NCBI GenBank assembly: GCA_015057555.1
Contig: SVEC01000015.1
Span: forward strand, 1 to 64,000
DNA length: 64,000 nt
Direction of reading: 5' to 3'
Origin: Lachnospiraceae bacterium
GTDB lineage: Bacteria > Bacillota > Clostridia > Lachnospirales > Lachnospiraceae
The notes below the pieces were generated by a model. The model had not been told where the DNA came from. It did no database searches and saw nothing but the letters and a program-made list of their open reading frames with translations. The translations under genes and the position numbers were made by a program. Below are positions 55,862 through 64,000 of the stretch, one piece after another. Position 1 is the stretch's first letter; each line of letters begins with the position of its first letter.

Positions 55862-56491
55862 CTATTCTAAGCATTCCATTTTACTAACTGATACTTCATA
55901 GGCAACCTTGTTCACTATCTCATCATTGCCTATCTTTTTCTGGTATTCTCTACTCTGGATTCTACCCCAAACTGCTACGTGCTCACCAACCGCAAGCTTT
56001 CCAGCAAAACGGGCATTTCTTCCCCAGCATATACATGGAATATAATCTGACTTACCATAAGCTCTGTTCACCGCCAAAAGGATATCTGCTATCTCTCTTC
56101 CCAGTGGAGTCATACGATAAATTGGTTCCTTGCATATGTAACCATCTAAGTAAATCTGATTAGGCTTATTTTCTCTCTCATCAGGCTCCACAATATTCTC
56201 AATTTCTCTTACAAATACGGATAAGATAAGTCTATTTTTAGTTTCATCATGCTTGTTATAGGATCTGAACTGTCCTTTAGCTAGCACCTTATCTCCGATA
56301 TGAGAATTCTCCACATCATAGAGTCTGTCTGACACCATCAGGGGTATAATGTCATGGGTATCGCTTAATCTGCTTACCAATAGGTCCACCATATAAAAGC
56401 CTTCACCAAATATCTCATGGCTAAACCTAAAATCTGATGCTATTTCTCCTGCTACTACTACCTGATTGTTTGTTAAAATTTTCTCTGTCAT
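55862..56491 (-). CDS. Single-stranded DNA-binding-like protein, two OB folds
   Basis: 209 residues from the ATG at 56489-56491 (AAGGAGG at 7 nt). Two OB-fold units, about 1-110 (NQVVVAGEIASDFRFSHEIFGEGFY) and 112-205 (IYLDGYICKEPIYRMTPLGREIADILLAVNRAYGKSDYIPCICWG), the second with the pattern of PriB/SSB proteins. Not the canonical SSB: there is no acidic DDDIPF tail. Presumably binds single-stranded DNA; role not known. Convergence with no partner gene; the dap promoter follows. Confidence 0.85.
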   Translation of the reverse strand: MTEKILTNNQVVVAGEIASDFRFSHEIFGEGFYMVDLLVSRLSDTHDIIPLMVSDRLYDVENSHIGDKVLAKGQFRSYNKHDETKNRLILSVFVREIENIVEPDERENKPNQIYLDGYICKEPIYRMTPLGREIADILLAVNRAYGKSDYIPCICWGRNARFAGKLAVGEHVAVWGRIQSREYQKKIGNDEIVNKVAYEVSVSKMECLE

Positions 56492-56575
56492 ATTTTTTCC
56501 TCCTTCATATGAACACCCTAATATCCCCAGGGTGTATGACTGGTAAATAAAGGCTCCCCTAGCCACCAGTCTTAT
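56492..56575 (-). other. Hairpins in the leader of the OB-fold gene
   Basis: Two hairpins before the ribosome site: GACTGGT/ACCAGTC with an inner GGCT/AGCC, and ACACCCT/AGGGTGT. They could be a leader structure, but no known class is recognised. Confidence 0.35.
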
Positions 56576-56638
56576 TCTTTTGGTATATTAATATATATAC
56601 TCTAGCGAGCATAAATATATTCCAGTTTTTTGTAGTTT

Positions 56639-57421
56639 TTACATATTTCTTCGCTGTCGTAGCACCTCGTATGATATGACTGCCACTGAGGTTGCAGCAT
56701 TTAAGGATTCCACCTTTCCACACATAGGTATCCTTATAAGCTTATCTGCCTTACTGCTTACAGCGTGGCTTAAGCCATTACCTTCGTTGCCTATTAAAAA
56801 ACCACAAGAACCTTCAAAATTCTCATCATAGAATTCCTTGCCATCTAAGTGTGCTCCAAATATACAAACTCCCTGGGACTTAAGCTGATCTATATCTTCC
56901 TCTAGGTTTTCTGATATATATATTGGCACTCTAAACACTGAACCCATAGTAGACCTTATAACCTTAGGATTATACATGTCCACACAATCACTGCTTAAAA
57001 TAATGCCTGTTGCCCCTGCACCCTCTGCAGTTCTTATAATGGTGCCCAGATTACCTGGATCCTGAAGACGCTCTGCAATCAATACAAATGCATTGTCACT
57101 AATCACATCCCTAAGCTTGGTATATCTCATCTTAACTAATGCCATAACACCCTGAGGCGTGTTGGTATCAGACATAGATGAAAACACGTGGTCTGCTACA
57201 ATTATTACTTCATCTTCAGAAACAAGCTTTAGTATGTCCTCCTTAAGCTTCTCATAAGCGCCCTGACTTACAAATACACTATCAATATCCTTAACAGGAA
57301 GCTCTCTAAACATTCTAATTCCTTCCACTACATATAAACCCTTATCTCGCCTATATGAAGCAGATTTAACCAGCTTCTTTACCTCTTTAATTCTGTCATT
57401 GGTAGCTGAAGTAATTATCAT
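56639..57421 (-). CDS. SpoU/TrmH-family RNA 2'-O-methyltransferase
   Basis: 260 residues. N-terminal substrate-binding domain (1-95) and SPOUT domain with motif 1 LIAERLQDPGNLGTIIRTAEGAGA, motif 2 FLIGNEGNGL and motif 3 IPMCGKVESLNAATSVAV. Methylates ribose in rRNA or tRNA with SAM; YsgA-like 23S enzymes have this layout. AAGGAG before the ATG; ends about 150 bp before the OB-fold gene. Confidence 0.93.
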   Translation of the reverse strand: MIITSATNDRIKEVKKLVKSASYRRDKGLYVVEGIRMFRELPVKDIDSVFVSQGAYEKLKEDILKLVSEDEVIIVADHVFSSMSDTNTPQGVMALVKMRYTKLRDVISDNAFVLIAERLQDPGNLGTIIRTAEGAGATGIILSSDCVDMYNPKVIRSTMGSVFRVPIYISENLEEDIDQLKSQGVCIFGAHLDGKEFYDENFEGSCGFLIGNEGNGLSHAVSSKADKLIRIPMCGKVESLNAATSVAVISYEVLRQRRNM

Positions 57422-57532
57422 TCGTCTTGGATCTCCTTATCTATGATTGCCTATAATAGCAAATAGTAAATTTAATAACAAGTACTTTGAATGGGTTTTT
57501 ACCATATATTATCCGTTTCGACAATGTTTTCT

Positions 57533-60500
57533 CTAACCCTTTTTAAGTGCTGGTCGTACAACCACATTTTCTTCACCCTTAAAATCCTTTAGGGCTTGAA
57601 TTAGCTCATCGGATGCTACAACTCTGTATTTTTCAGCCATACGCTTAAAGCTTCTAGGGTTTCGAAGCATTACCATAACCATGGTTCTTCCCTTATATCT
57701 ACCCAAGATATTAAGGAAGGTTTGCTCCTGAGCATTAAATTGCTCCTCATTCTCAAAGCATACCCAAAGTTCCTTATTCTCTGCTTCCATATCCTGTCTT
57801 ATCTCATCTAAGGTATAAATCTCGGAAGCTATAAGATTACTACCTCTATCAGACAAGGAAGCATTACCTCTAATAAGTAGTTTGCTATTATTATCGAACA
57901 AAGCTCTATAATTGTTATACTCTCTAGGAAATACAACGATTTCTAGGGTCCCATACAAATCTTCTATGGTAACAAATGCCATATTGTCACCACGCTTTGT
58001 GGTCTGAACTCTAACATTCTCTACCACACCGGCAACTGTGTAGAATCGTTTATCTTCAATGGTCCATTCTCCTAATTCCTCATCCTGAACAAAATCTGAG
58101 GACTTAGCAGTACATTTGCTAGCTATTACCTCGTAATAATCATCCAAGAGATGTCCACTGATACATATTCCTAGGAATTCCTTCTCCTTAGAAAGTTTAT
58201 CCTCCTTAGAGTACTCCTCCACATCCGGATACTTTACAGAAAAGTCTGCCTTTTCTTCTTCACCTAAAAAATCCATAAGTGACATCTGTCCTGACATTGC
58301 ACTTTTCTTTTCTCTAGCAATATTATCAAGTATACTTGGATATGCCATCATCATCTGACGTCTATTATATCCAAAGCTGTCAAATGCTCCTGAACAAATA
58401 AAGCTTTCTATGGTACGCTTGTTGGCCTCCTTGTTAGAAAGTCTATTCACAAAATCTTCTAGGCTTTTAAATGGACCCCTCTCTAAGATTTCCTCTCTTA
58501 CTATATCAGTTACTCCTTCACCTACACTTTTAACTGCTGAAAGGCCGTATCTGATAGCATTGCCACTTACTGAGAAATCTCCCAAGCCCTCATTAATATC
58601 CGGAGGAAGAATCTCAATACCCATAGACTTACATATCTGAATATACTCTGCTACCTTGCTTGATTTTTCTTTTACAGATGATATGAGAGCTGCCATATAT
58701 TCTACTGGATAATGTGCCTTAAGATATGCAGTTTGATATGCCACAAGAGCATAGGCTCCTGCGTGAGACTTATTAAATGCATACTTTGCAAAATCAGTCA
58801 TCTCATCAAATATCTTATTAGCAATCTCCTCACTAACACCCTTGTTAATACAACCAGGAACACCCTCTGCCTCATTACCATAAACAAAGTTTTGTCGCTC
58901 CTTTGCCATAACCTCAGGCTTTTTCTTAGCCATGGCTCTTCTAACCAAGTCACTTCGACCAAGGGAGTAACCTGCCAGCTCCATAACTATCTGCATAACC
59001 TGCTCCTGATATACTATACACCCATAGGTTGGAGCAAGTATCTTCTCTAAGGCTGGATGATCATAAACTATGCTTTCTGAATTATTCTTACCCTTTAAGT
59101 ACTGAGGGATAAAATCCATAGGACCTGGTCTATACAATGATATTCCAGCTATAACCTCCTCTATGTTAGAAGGCTTAAGCTGCTTCATGAAGCTTTTCAT
59201 ACCAGCACTTTCCAGCTGGAATACACCATCAGTTTTACCTGCCGATATAAGTTCAAATACTGCCGGGTCATCAAGCTCCATCTTAGCAAAATCTATATCC
59301 ACCCCATGATTATCCTTGATAAAGCGCTTAGCATCCTGTATAACTGTTAGGTTTCTAAGACCTAAGAAATCCATTTTAAGAAGTCCTAGCTCCTCAATTA
59401 AATCTTTATCATACTGAGTAACAATAGCATCCTCCACACCACGACCAAGAGGTACATACTCTCCTATAGGCTTCTGACCAATAACCACACCTGCTGCATG
59501 AGTTCCTGACTGTCTTGGAAGACCCTCAAGCTTAATGGCCATATCAATCATCTTCCTGACATCCTCGCTCTCATCATACATCTGAGCAAGTTCCTTGCTT
59601 ACCTTTAGTGCAAGAGGAATATTAAGCTTTTCATTGGCATATTCCTCTGGAAGCTTAGCAGGAACAGCCTTACTTACCTTATCACAAAGCGCATATGGAA
59701 GGTCCATAACTCTACCAACATCTCTGATACACTGCTTAGCTGCCAATGTACCAAAGGTAATAATCTGAGCAACGTTATCCTTACCATATTTTTGGTTTAC
59801 ATAATCTATAACCTCCTGCCTTCTATCCGGACAGAAATCAATATCTATATCGGGCATAGTTACTCTCTCAGGATTTAAGAATCTCTCAAAGAGAAGCTCG
59901 TATCTTATAGGCTCCATATCAGTAATGTCCAAAGTATAGGAAACTACACTACCTACCGCAGAGCCTCGCCCCGGACCTACAGGAATACCATTCTCCTTGG
60001 CAAAACGAATAAAGTCCCATACAATTAGGAAGTAATCCACAAAGCCCATATCCCGGATTACTCCTAGCTCATAGTCAAGTCTTTCTTGAAGGGCAGGGGT
60101 TACATCACCATACTTTCTAGCCAAACCCTTGTTACACTGTTCGCTAAGATATGAAAATGCGTCATAGCCCTCTGGCACCTCAAACTTAGGAAGCTTCTGC
60201 TCACCGAATACTATCTCCACATTACACATATCCGCAATCTTATTAGTATTCTCAAGAGCCTCCAATGCATAAGGAAATAGCTTTGCCATCTCCTCACCGG
60301 ACTTTAAATAATACTGTCCACCGTCATATCTCATACGGTCCTCGTCCTTAAGCAACTTACCTGTCTGGATACAAAGAAGCACATCATGAGCCTCTGCATC
60401 CTCTGCCATTATGTAGTGGGAGTCGTTGGTAGCAACCATAGGAATACCTGTCTCCTTAGATAGACGCATAACTCCGGCATTTACAGTTTGCTGCTCAGGC

Positions 60501-61039
60501 ATACCATGATCCTGCATCTCAAGGTAATAATTTCCCTCACCAAATATTTCTAAATGTCTTAATGCAGCCTCCTTGGCACCTTCGTAATTATTATATCTAA
60601 GATTAGTTGCAACCTCTCCTGCTAAGCATGCACTAAGGGCAATAATACCCTTACTGTACTGTCTCAAAATCTCCATATCAACTCTAGGCTTGTAGTAAAA
60701 GCCATCCACAAAGCCTGCGGAAACTATCTTACAAAGATTATGGTAGCCCTCATTGTCCTTAGCCAAAAGCACAAGATGATTGTATCTACCCTCACCTTTT
60801 ACTATCTCTCTATCAAATCTTGAACCAGGTGCCACATATACCTCACAGCCTATAATGGGCTTTATACCAGCAGCCTTGCATGCCTTATAAAAATTAATAG
60901 CACCATACATAACTCCGTGGTCAGTGATAGCTAAGGATTTCATACCAAGAGCCTTAGCTCTTGCAACCAGCTCTTTAATCTTGGCTGAGCCATCTAATAA
61001 ACTATATTCAGTATGGACATGTAAATGTGTAAAATCCAT
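57533..61039 (-). CDS. dnaE: DNA polymerase III alpha subunit
   Basis: 1168 residues, full length for DnaE. PHP domain at the N-terminus (FTHLHVHTEYSLLDGSAKI), palm with catalytic aspartates in MPDIDIDFCPDRR, GPGRGSAVGS, SHAAGVVIG, finger segment YDHPALEKILAPTYG, helix-hairpin-helix and a C-terminal OB fold (VAGVVENVRVQTTKRGDNMAFVTIEDL). Extends the lagging strand in Firmicutes, which also have PolC. No disruption seen. Confidence 0.97.
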   Translation of the reverse strand: MDFTHLHVHTEYSLLDGSAKIKELVARAKALGMKSLAITDHGVMYGAINFYKACKAAGIKPIIGCEVYVAPGSRFDREIVKGEGRYNHLVLLAKDNEGYHNLCKIVSAGFVDGFYYKPRVDMEILRQYSKGIIALSACLAGEVATNLRYNNYEGAKEAALRHLEIFGEGNYYLEMQDHGMPEQQTVNAGVMRLSKETGIPMVATNDSHYIMAEDAEAHDVLLCIQTGKLLKDEDRMRYDGGQYYLKSGEEMAKLFPYALEALENTNKIADMCNVEIVFGEQKLPKFEVPEGYDAFSYLSEQCNKGLARKYGDVTPALQERLDYELGVIRDMGFVDYFLIVWDFIRFAKENGIPVGPGRGSAVGSVVSYTLDITDMEPIRYELLFERFLNPERVTMPDIDIDFCPDRRQEVIDYVNQKYGKDNVAQIITFGTLAAKQCIRDVGRVMDLPYALCDKVSKAVPAKLPEEYANEKLNIPLALKVSKELAQMYDESEDVRKMIDMAIKLEGLPRQSGTHAAGVVIGQKPIGEYVPLGRGVEDAIVTQYDKDLIEELGLLKMDFLGLRNLTVIQDAKRFIKDNHGVDIDFAKMELDDPAVFELISAGKTDGVFQLESAGMKSFMKQLKPSNIEEVIAGISLYRPGPMDFIPQYLKGKNNSESIVYDHPALEKILAPTYGCIVYQEQVMQIVMELAGYSLGRSDLVRRAMAKKKPEVMAKERQNFVYGNEAEGVPGCINKGVSEEIANKIFDEMTDFAKYAFNKSHAGAYALVAYQTAYLKAHYPVEYMAALISSVKEKSSKVAEYIQICKSMGIEILPPDINEGLGDFSVSGNAIRYGLSAVKSVGEGVTDIVREEILERGPFKSLEDFVNRLSNKEANKRTIESFICSGAFDSFGYNRRQMMMAYPSILDNIAREKKSAMSGQMSLMDFLGEEEKADFSVKYPDVEEYSKEDKLSKEKEFLGICISGHLLDDYYEVIASKCTAKSSDFVQDEELGEWTIEDKRFYTVAGVVENVRVQTTKRGDNMAFVTIEDLYGTLEIVVFPREYNNYRALFDNNSKLLIRGNASLSDRGSNLIASEIYTLDEIRQDMEAENKELWVCFENEEQFNAQEQTFLNILGRYKGRTMVMVMLRNPRSFKRMAEKYRVVASDELIQALKDFKGEENVVVRPALKKG

Positions 61040-61079
61040 ATAATACCTTCCTTAAATAACTAAATAACAAACTAACCAG

Positions 61080-61688
61080 CTAATCCTCTATTAATCTATA
61101 CAAGAACAAAAACACATTTTTCAGACCATCCACAAGCTTCTTAAATCCACTCATACGAATAGCCTTCACCTCATTGTTCTTGATATACTTAAAAGTGTAT
61201 TCCTCGCCCTTCTCTGCAAGCATCTCAAGATACTTTTCTAAAAGTGCTTGAGAATTGGGATGTAATAATTTCCCTGAGCGACCTCTCTTATAATATTCTA
61301 AAGGCTGAGTTTCTCTGTAATTTTCCTTGTTATAAATCTTACAGGCAGCCACCCTGTCACAAAACATCTCTATAACATACCTTTTGGGCATCTCCATACC
61401 TACGATACCCTTAGTCTTATCTACACTGTAATCAATCCAATACTCTAGATGATGCTTATTTCTACCCTTGTGATGAAGCCAGGCGCTAGTATAACCTTTA
61501 TCCTCACGCTCAGCATCATTAGGACTCCTATTTCCCTGATAATACTTTGCGCCCATAGAAAACTCTACCCAAGAATACTTTGACAAATCGTGAAGAATTC
61601 CTTGCTTATAAAGTCCTACAGCAAAGCAATGCTTCATAACCTGTAGCTTATGCTTATTTATAGTTTTTAAATGCTCTAACCATTTCAC
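61080..61688 (-). CDS. DUF5662 family protein
   Basis: 202 residues from a GTG at 61686-61688, preceded by GAGGTG at 6 nt; a longer in-frame start at 61724 would overlap the upstream gene. His-rich core: HKLQVMKHCFAVGLYKQGILHDLSKYSWVEF, SAWLHHKGRNKHHLEYW and MFCDRVAACKIYN. This is the arrangement of DUF5662, whose His/Asp pattern resembles metal-dependent HD-type folds. Biochemical function unknown. Confidence 0.85.
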   Translation of the reverse strand: MKWLEHLKTINKHKLQVMKHCFAVGLYKQGILHDLSKYSWVEFSMGAKYYQGNRSPNDAEREDKGYTSAWLHHKGRNKHHLEYWIDYSVDKTKGIVGMEMPKRYVIEMFCDRVAACKIYNKENYRETQPLEYYKRGRSGKLLHPNSQALLEKYLEMLAEKGEEYTFKYIKNNEVKAIRMSGFKKLVDGLKNVFLFLYRLIED

Positions 61689-61708
61689 GCTCTTCACCTC
61701 AAAACATT

Positions 61709-62806
61709 TTAATACTCTACCCAATTATCCTTTAATCCTTCTGTGACTATTATATCTCCATTGCTGTCCATAAAAACGGCCTGTGCCTCATATTTTTCAA
61801 GCAATGGCAATGACCTCTCATACCCTAACACAAAGCAAGCCGTTGAAAGACCGTCACTATAAAGTCCATTATCACAAACCACTGTAACGCTAAGCAATTC
61901 ACTGTCTGCCGGATATCCGGTTTTACTATCTAATATATGATGATAATCTACACCCTCATAGGTTTTAAATTTTTCATAACCTCCTGAGGTGGATACACAT
62001 GTGATTGTACCAGCAGGGAACTCAATATGTCCCATCATAGCACCTGTATCATTAGGCTTCTTAGGGTCTCTGACTCCTACCTTCCAGTTGCTTCCATCGC
62101 ATTTCTCACCATAAACTAAAATACTTCCACCAACTGTAATAAGTGCACCCTCTACCTTTTCATCCTCTAAAATATCTCTAGCTTTATCTAGAGCATAGCC
62201 CTTTCCTGTTGCTCCAAGGTCTATTAGCATATTGTTTTTTTCGAAGCTTACATAATGGTTTTCGACAGTAGTTTCACCTGCAACATTGCTGTAGGTTTCC
62301 TTCAAAACAACTATGTTCTTATAGCCTACCTGCTGTAATGTATCATTGATATCCTGCTCAGTAGGTGGTACAAATTCTTCATCAAAATCTCCCTCAATAT
62401 TCCACAAGGAAGCCAATGGTCTTATTGTAATATCTAGAGCTCCTTGGCTATCTTCACATAAAGCCAAGCTTTGACTTAAGATGTGATATAATTCTTCACT
62501 AGGCTCATAGCTATTAGCTTCACCGCAGCTCTGATTAAGAAGACTCACTTCACTATCCTTTTCTCTCCAGGATAATATATTTTTATCTAAAATTTTAATC
62601 TCCTCAATAATGCTTTTAGTAATCTTATCATCATCCACATCATTATCATATATAGCAACTGATATTGATGTACCCATTGCAAAGCCGTAGCTTGTGTTTC
62701 CTTGATTATCATTATTCTCATTCTTATTACCAAATGCTATGACCACGGCAATAAGACCTAGCGATAACACTATCATTTTTAGAAGATTAACTATCTTCTT
62801 ATTCAT
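61709..62806 (-). CDS. apbE: FAD:protein FMN transferase
   Basis: 365 residues. N-terminal membrane/signal segment (about 9-26) without a clear lipobox Cys, then the ApbE fold: GFAMGTSISVAIYD, DLGATGKGYALDKA, GGSILVYGEK and HHILDSKTGYPADSELLSVTVVCDN...DGLSTACFVLG. Covalently attaches FMN to Thr of partner flavoproteins such as Rnf or NQR subunits. No partner in the window. Confidence 0.94.
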   Translation of the reverse strand: MNKKIVNLLKMIVLSLGLIAVVIAFGNKNENNDNQGNTSYGFAMGTSISVAIYDNDVDDDKITKSIIEEIKILDKNILSWREKDSEVSLLNQSCGEANSYEPSEELYHILSQSLALCEDSQGALDITIRPLASLWNIEGDFDEEFVPPTEQDINDTLQQVGYKNIVVLKETYSNVAGETTVENHYVSFEKNNMLIDLGATGKGYALDKARDILEDEKVEGALITVGGSILVYGEKCDGSNWKVGVRDPKKPNDTGAMMGHIEFPAGTITCVSTSGGYEKFKTYEGVDYHHILDSKTGYPADSELLSVTVVCDNGLYSDGLSTACFVLGYERSLPLLEKYEAQAVFMDSNGDIIVTEGLKDNWVEY

Positions 62807-62825
62807 ACAATCACAATCCTAACAA

Positions 62826-64000
62826 TTATTTTACTATCTCACCATTTGACTCAATAAGTTTCTTAAACCAACGACCAGATTCCTTAATGGTTCTAGCCTG
62901 AGTCTTATAATCAACATGAATAAGTCCAAAACGCTCATCATAGCCTTCAGCCCACTCGAAGTTATCCATAACAGACCAGTACAGATATCCCAGTACAGGT
63001 ACTCCTTCATCCGCAGCTCTCATAAGCTCTTTAACATATCTTCTTATATAGTCAATTCTGTTACCATCCACAATCTTTCCATCTAAGTCAACCCAATCAC
63101 GACCAGCAAAACCATTTTCACCAATTATATATGGAAGACCATATCTCTCATACATAAATTTTGCAGACCAGTACATAACTTTCTCGTCTACTACCCAACC
63201 TAAGCTGTTACGTGACACACCCTGAAAGGCATTAGAAGAATATTGATTAGGTATTCTAAAACTTTCACTGTAATAAATATTACATGTGATAAAATCCAGT
63301 GGCTGAGATATAAGTTCCATATCCTCCTTGGAAGGAGTAATCATATCCTCACCCAAAAGCTCATAGGCCTCTTCTGGATATTTTCCTTTAAGAATAGGGT
63401 CACACCACCAGCATATAGAGAAAAAACCTTTGTGCTTTAATGTAAACGAATCTGCCTTTGCCTGCTCAATAGCCTCCCTGCTATCATTTTCCGGAATATG
63501 CACAGGTGCTATAGGCACAAAGCTCACCTTACACTTCTGCTTTGCATGCTCTCTAATATACTTAACTGCTCTGCCATGGGAAAGCATTATATTATGTGAC
63601 ATTCTCACCAAATCTCTCATCGGTAACTGCTGGAATGGAGCATGTGTACCCTTCCAGTGACCACAGCCGATGATACACTGTGGCTCATTGATAGTCATCC
63701 AAATCTTAACTCTATCTGACAAAGCATCTACAACTACCTTGGTATATTCCTCGAACCAAAGAGGTGAATCTGGATTTAACCAGTGTCCCTTACAATAAAG
63801 CTCATAAGGATAATCCCAGTGGAACAATGTAATTATTGGTTCTATACCATTTGCAAGAAGTTCATCCACTAAATCAGAATAAAACTTCAAGCCCTTTTCG
63901 TTAACCTGTCCAACTCCATTAGGCAAAACTCTTGCCCAGCTTATGGAGAAACGGTAATACTTAAGTCCCATCTCCTTAAAGAGCTTAATATCATCTTTGT
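62826..64000 (-). CDS. GH1 beta-glucosidase/6-phospho-beta-glucosidase (partial)
   Basis: The frame stays open to the right edge, so the 5' end is missing; 391 codons plus stop are present. Acid/base Glu in WMTINEPQC, nucleophile Glu in YIIGENGFAG, and the KLFKEMGLKYYRFSISWARVLP barrel segment identify glycoside hydrolase family 1. Hydrolyses beta-glucosides, probably in the cytoplasm as there is no transport gene in view. Ends 20 bp before apbE. Confidence 0.94.
   Translation of the reverse strand, partial: KDDIKLFKEMGLKYYRFSISWARVLPNGVGQVNEKGLKFYSDLVDELLANGIEPIITLFHWDYPYELYCKGHWLNPDSPLWFEEYTKVVVDALSDRVKIWMTINEPQCIIGCGHWKGTHAPFQQLPMRDLVRMSHNIMLSHGRAVKYIREHAKQKCKVSFVPIAPVHIPENDSREAIEQAKADSFTLKHKGFFSICWWCDPILKGKYPEEAYELLGEDMITPSKEDMELISQPLDFITCNIYYSESFRIPNQYSSNAFQGVSRNSLGWVVDEKVMYWSAKFMYERYGLPYIIGENGFAGRDWVDLDGKIVDGNRIDYIRRYVKELMRAADEGVPVLGYLYWSVMDNFEWAEGYDERFGLIHVDYKTQARTIKESGRWFKKLIESNGEIVK

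Noticed and set aside
55862-56566. Longer start for the OB-fold gene at 56566
   Set aside because: AAGGAGG 7 nt before the ATG at 56491 fixes the start, and the extension covers leader hairpins with no family similarity.
1-64000. CRISPR array, prophage, tRNA or rRNA genes
   Set aside because: None was seen: no regularly spaced direct repeats beyond the TGCAT sites, no phage structural genes, no cloverleaf-like sequence recognised by eye.

Overview
This AT-rich window has strong AGGAGG-type ribosome binding sites, U-tailed terminators and almost all genes on the minus strand. Gene content (DUF1836, DUF5662 and DUF6145-like proteins, a YerC/TrpR-like regulator, eukaryotic-type isocitrate dehydrogenase, an HscC chaperone with a J/TPR partner, a lysine riboswitch before dapA) suggests a Clostridia chromosome, most likely Lachnospiraceae. 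This is an inference from content; no 16S gene is present.

Layout. 1-11020: six tandem minus-strand genes for membrane-anchored Ser/Thr kinases (the last cut by the window edge). They share a cytoplasmic kinase domain but have different extracytoplasmic modules: two resemble ABC solute-binding proteins, one has five PASTA repeats plus a Trp/Tyr-rich tail, two have other short folds. 11239-13852: a LytTR response regulator, a single-TM GHKL kinase and a multi-TM degenerate kinase; TGCAT repeats with an exact 21-bp period lie upstream of both this operon and the kinase operon. 14084-15400: infC-rpmI-rplT with an attenuator leader and an ATT start for infC. 15523-20650: CNNM/CorC-type transporter, DUF1836 protein, a calcium-binding-type protein, YerC and a cytoplasmic alpha-amylase. 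20751-25200: sigma factor, anti-sigma-like protein, VWA lipoprotein, LysM-GH18 protein. 25285-30393: two-component system and ABC-2 exporter resembling antibiotic-detoxification modules. 30697-35264: citrate synthase, isocitrate dehydrogenase, BirA and a PilZ protein. 35317-40522: J/TPR protein, HscC and Hsp20. 40733-47848: rhamnose/exopolysaccharide genes, GlmM, lipid kinase, and the queD-queE-folE-queC operon. 48175-56491: thrC, a 3D-domain protein, an AP2/HNH-like protein, and a lysine-riboswitch operon dapA-dapB-DUF6145-coaX-dus. 56639-64000: SpoU methyltransferase, dnaE, DUF5662, ApbE and a GH1 glycosidase cut by the window end.

Two things stand out. One is the kinase array with its apparent LytTR control. 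The other is a dispersed, GC-rich structured RNA element of about 125 nt, present in four intergenic copies (32075, 40547, 47874, 51624) whose helices are preserved by compensatory base changes. Read on one particular strand, every copy follows a gene in sense, and two copies sit immediately before the ribosome binding site of the next gene.
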